DNA from: an uncultured Victivallales bacterium
Lineage (GTDB): Bacteria; Verrucomicrobiota; Lentisphaeria; Oligosphaerales; JAFGRS01
Direction of reading: 5' to 3'
Length of the DNA stretch: 10,056 bases
Assembly: GCA_903834675.1 (NCBI GenBank)
Contig: CAILKC010000249.1
Location: 1-10,056 of the forward strand
Shown: piece by piece, positions 1-6,398 of the stretch
Layout: each line of letters begins with the position of its first letter
How positions within the stretch are numbered: position 1 is the stretch's first letter
Position numbers and translations under genes: made by a program
Notes under the pieces: model-generated
What the model was told of the DNA's origin: nothing
The model's input: the letters and a program-made list of their open reading frames with translations, nothing else
Databases searched by the model: none

Positions 1-2
1 GT

Positions 3-188
3 ATGAGACTTGCCGCAACCTCGTATGACACCAGGCGCTTCCCATTCCGCCCCTCGTCCGCCGCGGCAGACGAAGGGCGTTGGAGGGCGCCGCTGCGTCG
101 GCGCCGCGGCGGCCACGCAGGGCCGCCCTCCAGGCGATCCGCCGCGTCCCGGCCGGATCGGAATGGGAACCGCAACGGCAAGTCTCAT
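3..188. repeat. Nested imperfect inverted repeat (foldback, MITE-like)
   Basis: ATGAGACTTGCCG at 3-15 is the exact reverse complement of 176-188. Nested inside, TTCCCATTCCG at 39-49 is the exact reverse complement of 159-169. Inside that, TGGAGGGCG at 81-89 pairs with 124-132 and CTGCGT at 93-98 pairs with 115-120. The arms are correctly ordered, so the whole stretch can fold on itself. The unpaired segments differ in length on the two sides. There is no open frame with recognisable protein features here. A dispersed non-autonomous element, or a structured RNA or terminator region of an upstream gene outside the window, are both possible. The inverted repeats are read directly; the element class is inferred. 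The left boundary may lie beyond the window edge. Confidence 0.55.
81..132. repeat. GC-rich 52-base hairpin at the tip of the foldback
   Basis: Bases 81-132 pair in one register with no bulges. There is a 9-bp stem (81-89/124-132), a short mismatch zone with one pair (91-122), a 6-bp stem (93-98/115-120), a second mismatch zone with one pair (100-113), and a 3-bp inner stem (102-104/109-111) closing a CGCG loop. Keeping register over 52 bases argues against chance in merely GC-rich DNA. No T-run follows, so it is not a standard intrinsic terminator. Confidence 0.55.
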
Positions 189-250
189 TCCGGTAGGTCC
201 GGCCCCAGCCGGGGGCTCGGCTGAACCCGGAACCCGGAACCCTGTTGCCC

Positions 251-264
251 GGTTTCTTGAAACC
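251..264. promoter_or_regulatory. 14-base palindrome, candidate operator
   Basis: GGTTTCTTGAAACC is a 6+2+6 inverted repeat lying about 87 bases before the first start codon of the operon. Dyads of this size are typical of dimeric regulator sites, and the two-base centre is too tight for a stable RNA hairpin. It overlaps a TTGAAA hexamer (257-262) that could serve as a -35, but no good -10 follows at the right spacing. The regulatory role is inference only. Confidence 0.3.
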
Positions 265-289
265 ACCCAGTCCCACCCTCAACGCCAGG

Positions 290-318
290 TTGCAGGGATA
301 GGGCTGGCGCGGTCTAGT
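290..318 (+). promoter_or_regulatory. Weak sigma70-like promoter candidate for the operon
   Basis: TTGCAG (290-295) and TCTAGT (313-318) are separated by 17 bases. They match the -35 and -10 consensus at 3/6 and 4/6 positions. This would place transcription initiation near 325, about 25 bases before the ATG at 351. Matches this weak are common by chance, so this is only the best-placed candidate. Confidence 0.2.
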
Positions 319-350
319 ACAGGCATGCGGAAGCCCAACCCCGGTACCCT

Positions 351-1646
351 ATGATCCGTATCCTGGCATGCGCTGATGTGCATATCGGCCGCCGTTCGGG
401 CGGGCTACCGGCTGAACTGGCCGCGGAGCTGACTCCGGCCGCGGCCTGGGAACGCACGGTGGCCTACGCGATTGCGGAGCGCGTCACCGCGCTGGTCGTC
501 TGTGGCGACCTGGCGGACGAGGGGAATGCCTACTACGAAGCGCTAGCGCCGCTGGAGCGCGCCGCCGCCGCCCTGGCCGCGGCGGGGATTCCGTTTGTGG
601 CCGTGGCCGGCAACCACGACTGGGACGTGCTCGGTCGCCTGGCCGACTCCGTCGCGCCCGGCGCGCTGACCCTCCTGGGGCGCGGTGGGCACTGGCAGCA
701 CCTGGATCTGGTCGGCACGGACCGCGAACGGATGCGGCTCTTTGGCTGGTCCTTTCCGCAGCGCCGGGTGCTGGATTCGCCGTTGGCGACCTTTCCGCTG
801 GGGGACCTCGAACCCGGGATGGCAAGCCTGGGCCTGCTGCATGCCGACCTGAACGCGAGCGGCGGGGGATACTGCCCGGTGTCGCGGGCGGCGCTGCTGG
901 CGGCACCGGTGGATGGCTGGGTTCTGGGACACCTGCATCAGCCCACTCCGGTTGAGGCGTTGAGCGGACGGCCCTGGATCATGTATCCCGGCTCGTTGCA
1001 GGGGCTTGACGCCGGGGTGGGCGAGCGCGGGCGGCACGGGCCCTGGCTGCTGGAGGTCTCCGCGGTCGGCGTGCGCGCCAGGCCGGTGCCGCTGGCCGCC
1101 GTGCGTTACGACGAATGCACCGTGGACCTGGAGGGCGCCCGCGCCACCGGCGAGGTCCAGGTGCGCCTGACCCAGGCTGTACGGGCTTACGCCACGACCG
1201 CCCGGGCCGAGACTCCCGGCCTGCGCTGCGCGGTGTTGCGCCTGCGTCTGAGCGGCCGCACCACGGTTTCGCGGCCGGCCATCGAAGAGCAGTTGGCCGA
1301 GTTGCGGCAGGTCGGCGACCTCGGCGAGGGCCTGCGCGTGGTACTGGAGAGCTGGTCGGTACGGACCTTGCCCCCCATCGACCTGGCCGCTTTGCGCACC
1401 ACGCAGACGCCGCTCGGGGCCGCAGTGCGGCTCTGGCTCGAACTGACGGGGACCGCCGAGCTCGACGCCGGGACAACGGCCGCGCTGGCGGGACTCCAGG
1501 AACGCCTGGCGGACCACGCCTCCCGCGGCTATGCCAGCCTCGGACCGGCCCGGCCGGAAGCGCCGTACTGCCGCGACCTGATGGCGACTCAGGCCGAACG
1601 GCTGATCGAGGCCCTGTACGCCCAAAAGGAGCGCGCCGATGGCTGA
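351..1646 (+). CDS. Mre11/SbcD/YhaO-like DNA exonuclease (metallophosphoesterase)
   Basis: This 431-residue cytoplasmic protein carries the calcineurin-like phosphoesterase motifs in canonical order. They are DVH (D9, H11), GDLAD (52-56), GNHD (87-90), LLHADL with H164, and GHLH (193-196), followed by YPGSLQ at 212-217. The last is a typical Mre11/SbcD/YhaO signature. These residues bind two metal ions (Mn2+ in characterised relatives) and hydrolyse phosphodiester bonds in DNA. Residues from about 235 to 431 form a variable C-terminal region, probably cap and partner-binding, with no motif I recognise. The ATG at 351 puts the DVH motif at the usual distance from the N-terminus, although no clear Shine-Dalgarno is present. 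The gene overlaps the following Rad50-like ATPase gene by 8 bases, the classic arrangement for a nuclease/ATPase pair. The family is secure. Whether SbcD or YhaO is the closest relative is less so; the transmembrane pair in the partner favours YhaO. Confidence 0.9.
   Translation: MIRILACADVHIGRRSGGLPAELAAELTPAAAWERTVAYAIAERVTALVVCGDLADEGNAYYEALAPLERAAAALAAAGIPFVAVAGNHDWDVLGRLADSVAPGALTLLGRGGHWQHLDLVGTDRERMRLFGWSFPQRRVLDSPLATFPLGDLEPGMASLGLLHADLNASGGGYCPVSRAALLAAPVDGWVLGHLHQPTPVEALSGRPWIMYPGSLQGLDAGVGERGRHGPWLLEVSAVGVRARPVPLAAVRYDECTVDLEGARATGEVQVRLTQAVRAYATTARAETPGLRCAVLRLRLSGRTTVSRPAIEEQLAELRQVGDLGEGLRVVLESWSVRTLPPIDLAALRTTQTPLGAAVRLWLELTGTAELDAGTTAALAGLQERLADHASRGYASLGPARPEAPYCRDLMATQAERLIEALYAQKERADG
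1625..1631 (+). promoter_or_regulatory. Ribosome-binding site of the ATPase gene
   Basis: AAAGGAG lies seven bases before the ATG at 1639, inside the end of the nuclease gene. It supports that start and the 8-base overlap, and implies translational coupling of the two subunits. Confidence 0.75.
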
Positions 1647-4600
1647 GGGCCACCACCGGCCGGCCGTGCGCGTCACCGCGCTAAGCCTGCTGCGCTTCCT
1701 GGGACTGCAGCGGCGGGACCAGGCGCTGCACTTCGCCGTCGGCGAACTGTCCCCTGGCGTAACTCTCATCGCCGGTCCGAATGGGAGCGGCAAGACCACC
1801 ACGGCCCGCGCCCTCGAGGGACTTCTCTGGCCGGACGCGGTGACCGATCCCCTGGCCGCGGTGCGAGGCCGCATCGAGGTGGCCGGCGAGACCTGGACGG
1901 TGGACCTGGATGGGCCGTCGACGCGCTGGCAGCGCGACGGCGTTGCCGCCCCGGGGCCATCCTACTGCCCCGCCAGCGAGCGCGACCGCTACCGGCTGTC
2001 GCTGCACGAATTGCTGACTGCCGACGATACGCTCCTGGCCGCCGCCATCCGCCGCGAACTCGGCGGCGGTTACAGCCTGGCCGAGGCCGCGGCGCAGCTC
2101 GGCTTCTCCGCGCATCCGACCCTGCCCCGGAAAGCGTTGCAGCGTCTGCGCCAGGCCGAGGAGGCGGTGGTCGAGGTGACCCGTGAGCAGTCTGGCCTGC
2201 GACGCCGCGAAGCCGACCTGGCCGCCCTGCGAACCCAGGAGGCCGAGGCGCGCCACGCCGCGGCACGGCTCGAGATGGTGTCAGGTCTGCGGCGTTGGCG
2301 TGAGGCGGGACGGACCCTGCTGGCGGCACGCCGGCAGGTGGCCCTCCAGGATCCCCGCAGCGCCGGATTGCGCGGCAAGGAACTCGAGCAGTTCCGCGAT
2401 CTGCAGCAGCGCGCCAGTCAAGCCCAGGCAGCCTGCGCCCGCAGCGCCGCCGAGCTGGCCCAGATCGAGACGGCCCTGGCGGCGCAACGCCCCGCCTTCC
2501 CCCTGCCCTCGCCCGCTGGCCTGAGCCGCTGCCGAGCGTTGACTCTGCAGCTGCAACAGGCCGAAAACGAGGTGCGCAAGACGCAGGTTGAACGGGATGG
2601 CAGCCAGGCGAAAGAGGCCGCGGCGCGCCAGCTTCTCGCGGTCCGTCTCAGCGAGGACCAGCTCAGGCGGCTGGATCGGCTGCAGCCCGATGCCTCCCTG
2701 GCCGAGGCGGTACTGGCGGCGACCGCGGCCCGCGTGGCCGCCGGGATTCTGGAGGGCTTCGCGGCGCTGCCGCTGTGGGCGGAAGCGGCGCCCGACCTCA
2801 CCGCGCTGGAGACGCAGCGGCGGGGGCTTGAGCTGCTGCGAGCCTGGTTGCAGGAGCCGACGGCCGCCGCGCCCGCCGCCGCCGACCTGGCTCGGTGGCC
2901 TTTCGGGTTGGCTCTCGCCGGGGTGGCGCTAACCGTGCTGCTGGCGGCTGCGGTCCACTGGAGCCTGGTGATACCCGCCGTGTTCCTGGGACTGCTCGCC
3001 TGGCTGCTCCGGCCGCGACCGTCGCTCGCACCGCTGCCCTCGCGCCGTCCGGAACTCGAAGCGGGGTTTGCGCGCCTCGGCCTGCCGCTGCCCTCCGCCT
3101 GGGACCCCGACGGAGTGGCCAGGCGAAGCGATGAGCTGGCCTTGGACTGGAGCCTGGGGGCCAGTCGCCGGGAATGGGCCGGACAAGCGGGGGCCACGCG
3201 CCAAGTCCTCACTCAACAGGCGGCCGAACGGCAGCGCGTGCTGGAGGAATGCCTGACTGGCAATGCGGCGCGCCTGGGGGTGACTCTGGACGCCTCGCCA
3301 CTGGCCGCATTCCATCTCGTCACCCGGCTGTCCGCGTGGCAGACGGCCCGCGACGAACTGGCCCAGGCAAGCCAAGCCTGGGCCACGGCGCGGCAACAGG
3401 CCGAGGCGCTGCTGGGGCGGCTCGCAAACGAGCTCGCGGCCAGCGGCAGAGCGCTACCGGTTGACAGCGTCTCTGGGCTGGCGGCGCTGGAGGCCCTCGA
3501 ACGAGAGCTGGCGGCGCTCGCGGTCGCAGAGAAGCGCCGTGACGAGGTGGCGCGCCGCTGGGAGCAGGAGCGTCAGGCGGCGACGGAACTCGGCGACCGC
3601 GTCCGGGAGTTGCTCGAGACGGTCGGCCTCCGGCCGGAGGAGAGGTCCGACGCCGAAGCGCTGCTGGCGCGCTGGACCAGCCAGAGACCCGCGGCCGCGG
3701 CCGCGGCGCAACACCTGCAGACGGCGATGGCGCAGGTGACCCAGTGTCGCGCCGAGGCGCGCCGGGCCGGCCCGGCGGCGCGCGAGTTGCAGAGCCTGCG
3801 AACCCCGCAATTGGAGCTCCTGCAAGAGGAGTTCGGACGCGCCGCCGCCAGGCGTGACCAGCTCATGCGTGAGATCGAAAGCACCGAAACCCTGGTCCGT
3901 GAAGCCAAGCGCAAGCATGATCTTGAACAACACCTGGCCGACCGAGACGCGGCCCTGACGGACCTGCGCGGCGAACGCGAGCAAGGCTGGCGGGTCCTGG
4001 CGGGACAAACTTGCCTGGACCTGATCTCGGCGCGCCTGGAACTGCAGTCCTCGGGCGTCCTGCGGCGAGCCCAGGACCTCTTTGCCCAGATCACCCAGGG
4101 CCGCTACCGGCTGCTGGCGGATGAGACCAGCGCCGGAGCGGTCTTTCAGGCGCGGGACAGCGACACCGACCGCCTGCACGACCTCGGCTCACTCTCCAGT
4201 GGCACCCGGGTGCAATTATTGCTGGCCGCCCGCTTGGCGTTCATTGCGGAGAAGGAGGGCGACGGGCCGCTGCTGCCCTTGTTGCTGGACGAACTGCTGG
4301 GCAACAGCGACGATGTACGCGCGGGCTTAATCATTGATGTTGTGATCGAGGCGGCCCGCGCCGGGCGGCAGGTGTTCTGCTTCACGGCACAGCAGGACGA
4401 GGTCGGCAAGTGGCAGACGCGGTTGGCGCAGGCTGGGGTGCCCTATTCCGTCTGCTGGCTGCCGCGTGAGGCGGCTGTCCCGGCCGCGGTCTGCCTGGCG
4501 CCGACGGCGGCGCCGGCCGTGCCGCGACCCCAGGCGGGCGAGACCGCGCTGGCCTACGCCAAGCGCCTGGGGGTCCCGGCCTTGGACCGTTTCGACACGG

Positions 4601-5175
4601 ACGCGGGCAGCCTGCATCTCTGGTATCTGGTGGATGATCTCGAGGCCCTGCACGGCTTGTTGCAGGTCGGTTACCGCACCTGGGGTCAACTGGCCACGCT
4701 CTGGCGCGGCGGCGGCGCGGCGGGCGTGCTCCCGGGTTGCCTGCCGGGTTCGGCCCGACTCGACCCGCGGCGCCTGGAGGCCAAAGCCGAACTGGTGGTC
4801 TTGATTCTGGCGCTGTTGCGGATCGGACATGGGCGGCCCCTGGGGCGCGCCGGGCTGGCGGCGTCGGGGCTGGTGACGGAGCGCTATATCGAGGAAGTCG
4901 GACAGGTGCTGGAGAACGTCGGCGGCGACGCGGCCCTGCTGCTGGAGCGCCTGACCCAGGGCGATGTCCGGGGCTTCCGCAGCCGCAACCTCGAGGCCCT
5001 CTCCGCTTGGCTTGCCGAACAGGGTTATGTGGACGGTCGGACCGCCCTGAGCCTGGACGAAGTCCGAGCCCGGGTACACAGTACCGCGGCGGGCTACCTG
5101 GCCACCGGGATCCTCGTGCCCGACGACCTCCGCGGGATTCTGCGGCTGGCGGAAACGCCGCCGTCGGCCGGCTGA
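1639..5175 (+). CDS. Rad50/SbcC/YhaN-like ATPase with transmembrane pair and C-terminal extension
   Basis: This 1178-residue SMC-like ATPase is the likely partner of the preceding nuclease. The Walker A motif GPNGSGKT is at 46-53. The ABC signature LSSG is at 852-855 and Walker B (LLLDE) ends at D884/E885, so the two ATPase halves flank a long central region. That region, about 165-400 and 480-830, is rich in Ala, Arg, Glu, Gln and Leu, as expected for coiled coil. I find no CxxC zinc hook in it. Instead a strongly hydrophobic stretch at 422-457 looks like two membrane helices broken near HW at 440-441. As I recall, B. subtilis YhaN also has such a pair. At the H-loop position the sequence is FTAQQDEV (915-922), with Gln918 where His is usual. 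Residues about 935-1178 form an extra domain after a Pro/Ala-rich linker (946-965). It is mostly helical in appearance and I do not recognise it. The expected role is ATP-gated control of DNA end or hairpin cleavage, perhaps at the membrane. Confidence 0.87.
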   Translation: MAEGHHRPAVRVTALSLLRFLGLQRRDQALHFAVGELSPGVTLIAGPNGSGKTTTARALEGLLWPDAVTDPLAAVRGRIEVAGETWTVDLDGPSTRWQRDGVAAPGPSYCPASERDRYRLSLHELLTADDTLLAAAIRRELGGGYSLAEAAAQLGFSAHPTLPRKALQRLRQAEEAVVEVTREQSGLRRREADLAALRTQEAEARHAAARLEMVSGLRRWREAGRTLLAARRQVALQDPRSAGLRGKELEQFRDLQQRASQAQAACARSAAELAQIETALAAQRPAFPLPSPAGLSRCRALTLQLQQAENEVRKTQVERDGSQAKEAAARQLLAVRLSEDQLRRLDRLQPDASLAEAVLAATAARVAAGILEGFAALPLWAEAAPDLTALETQRRGLELLRAWLQEPTAAAPAAADLARWPFGLALAGVALTVLLAAAVHWSLVIPAVFLGLLAWLLRPRPSLAPLPSRRPELEAGFARLGLPLPSAWDPDGVARRSDELALDWSLGASRREWAGQAGATRQVLTQQAAERQRVLEECLTGNAARLGVTLDASPLAAFHLVTRLSAWQTARDELAQASQAWATARQQAEALLGRLANELAASGRALPVDSVSGLAALEALERELAALAVAEKRRDEVARRWEQERQAATELGDRVRELLETVGLRPEERSDAEALLARWTSQRPAAAAAAQHLQTAMAQVTQCRAEARRAGPAARELQSLRTPQLELLQEEFGRAAARRDQLMREIESTETLVREAKRKHDLEQHLADRDAALTDLRGEREQGWRVLAGQTCLDLISARLELQSSGVLRRAQDLFAQITQGRYRLLADETSAGAVFQARDSDTDRLHDLGSLSSGTRVQLLLAARLAFIAEKEGDGPLLPLLLDELLGNSDDVRAGLIIDVVIEAARAGRQVFCFTAQQDEVGKWQTRLAQAGVPYSVCWLPREAAVPAAVCLAPTAAPAVPRPQAGETALAYAKRLGVPALDRFDTDAGSLHLWYLVDDLEALHGLLQVGYRTWGQLATLWRGGGAAGVLPGCLPGSARLDPRRLEAKAELVVLILALLRIGHGRPLGRAGLAASGLVTERYIEEVGQVLENVGGDAALLLERLTQGDVRGFRSRNLEALSAWLAEQGYVDGRTALSLDEVRARVHSTAAGYLATGILVPDDLRGILRLAETPPSAG

Positions 5176-5217
5176 GCAGCGAGCCACTGCGGTCGTGATC
5201 GCAGCAACGACAAGGAC

Positions 5218-5223
5218 AAGGAA
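5218..5223 (+). promoter_or_regulatory. Ribosome-binding site of the URO-D-like gene
   Basis: AAGGAA lies five bases before the ATG at 5229 and supports that start. The 53-base gap after the ATPase gene has only a weak 5-bp stem (CTGCG 5187-5191 with CGCAG 5200-5204). There is no T-run, so read-through from the upstream genes is likely. Confidence 0.55.
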
Positions 5224-5228
5224 ACACG

Positions 5229-6368
5229 ATGTACAAGACCGACCACGAGCGCTTCATCGATTGCATGGAGTACCGTGCCTCCGACCGGCGCCCCAATCAC
5301 GAGCTGGGGGTCTGGGCGCAGACGGTCCAGCGCTGGCGTACGGAAGCCCCGGAGGCGGTGCAGGGCTTGGGCTGGAATTGGTTCGATGGGGAAGACGCCA
5401 TCGGCCTGGATCGGCGCGAGTACGTCCCCGTCGACTACGGCTTCATCCCGCCGTTTGAAGGCAAGATTCTGGAGGAAAATGAGCAGACCGTGGTGGCGCG
5501 CAATGGCAAAGGGATCGTGACCCGGGCTCTGAAGGAGGGCTCGGTCGGCGGGGCGCGCATGTGCATGGATGAGTACATCGGCTTTCCGGTCAACCAACCG
5601 GCGGACTTCCCCGAGGTCAAGCGGCGGCTGCTGGCCGCGGTGCCGGCGCGCTATCCGGCCGACCTGGCGACGCGCATCGCGGCCTGGAAGCGACGCTCCA
5701 GCGTGCTGGTGCTGGGCCGCAATTGCGCCGCGAACGGCTTCTACTGGCGGGCTCGCGAGTTCATGGGCACAGAGGGCCTGTCGCTGGCCTGGTACGACTA
5801 CCCCGACCTGATGCACGAGATGATGGAGTTCTATGCCGACTTCATCATCGAGACCAGTCTGCCCGTACTCGAGCGCATCCAGGTAGACTACTTCTGCCTG
5901 AACGAGGACATGTCCATGAAGTCGGGACCGCTGCTGGGGCCGGAGACCTACCGGACCTTCATCTACCCGCACCTCAAGCGCCTGATCGAGTTCTTCCGGG
6001 CCCACGGCACGCGCTACTTCGCGGTCGATACCGATGGCGACCCGACCGTGCTGATCCCGCTGCTCATGGACGCAGGCGTGGACATCATCTGGCCGATCGA
6101 GCGCGCCTCGAACGTCAGCCCGCAGGAGTGGCGGCGGCGCTTCGGCAAGAGCCTGCGTCTCTGGGGCGGCGTCGATAAGCGCGTGCTGGCCCACGGCCGG
6201 GCAGCCATCAAGGCGCACTTGCGCGAGTTCATCCCGCTGATCATCGAGGGCGGCTTCATCCCCACCGTCGACCACACCGTGCCGCCGGATGTCTCCTGGG
6301 ATAACTTCCGCATTTACATCGACCTGAAGCAGGCCCTGCTGCGTGGCGATTTTGCGCAACTGGAGTAA
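5229..6368 (+). CDS. URO-D superfamily protein (not HemE), probable methyltransferase-like enzyme
   Basis: The 379 residues fit the uroporphyrinogen decarboxylase/MtaA-type TIM-barrel superfamily. Recognisable segments are EDMSMKSGPLLGPETYR (226-242), typical of the divergent URO-D family, then AVDTDGD (265-271) at a strand end, GGVDKR (313-318), and GGFIPTVDHTVPPDV (341-355) near the C-terminus. The HemE N-terminal substrate-binding motif (RPxWxMRQAGR type) is absent, so haem biosynthesis is unlikely. No cobalamin-binding domain is attached, and no signal peptide or membrane segment is visible. Relatives of this class include corrinoid-linked methyltransferases, but many are uncharacterised, and the substrate cannot be read from sequence. 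The gene lies 53 bases after the ATPase gene and 30 bases before the polymerase gene, all on one strand, so it is probably co-transcribed with them. No role in DNA metabolism is known to me for this family. Confidence 0.82.
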   Translation: MYKTDHERFIDCMEYRASDRRPNHELGVWAQTVQRWRTEAPEAVQGLGWNWFDGEDAIGLDRREYVPVDYGFIPPFEGKILEENEQTVVARNGKGIVTRALKEGSVGGARMCMDEYIGFPVNQPADFPEVKRRLLAAVPARYPADLATRIAAWKRRSSVLVLGRNCAANGFYWRAREFMGTEGLSLAWYDYPDLMHEMMEFYADFIIETSLPVLERIQVDYFCLNEDMSMKSGPLLGPETYRTFIYPHLKRLIEFFRAHGTRYFAVDTDGDPTVLIPLLMDAGVDIIWPIERASNVSPQEWRRRFGKSLRLWGGVDKRVLAHGRAAIKAHLREFIPLIIEGGFIPTVDHTVPPDVSWDNFRIYIDLKQALLRGDFAQLE

Positions 6369-6387
6369 GCTGGCGGCGCGGCGCCGG

Positions 6388-6393
6388 AAGGGA
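6388..6393 (+). promoter_or_regulatory. Ribosome-binding site of the polymerase gene
   Basis: AAGGGA lies five bases before the ATG at 6399, within the 30-base gap after the URO-D-like gene. It supports the chosen start. Confidence 0.55.
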
Positions 6394-6398
6394 CAAGC

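Larger units (their letters stand above)
189..350. other. Non-coding leader upstream of the nuclease operon
   Basis: No gene is supported here. The stretch has a small hairpin (GCCCC 202-206 with GGGGC 212-216, loop AGCCG). It also has three tandem 7-base units, GAACCCG, GAACCCG and GAACCCT, at 223-243, and a 14-base palindrome at 251-264. No clear Shine-Dalgarno precedes the ATG at 351: the bases just upstream are CCGGTACCCT. The first gene may therefore rely on a leaderless or weak initiation signal. Confidence 0.5.

Noticed and set aside
10..354. 114-codon plus-strand open frame before the nuclease
   Set aside because: It spans the inverted repeats, is rich in Pro, Arg and Gly without motifs, and overlaps the true nuclease start in another frame.
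543..1874. 443-codon minus-strand open frame
   Set aside because: It is antisense to the nuclease and the Walker A region of the ATPase. Its composition is low in complexity and it has no domain signature.
5187..5204. Hairpin between ATPase and URO-D genes as a terminator
   Set aside because: The stem is only 5 bp with an 8-base loop and no T-run, too weak to end transcription.
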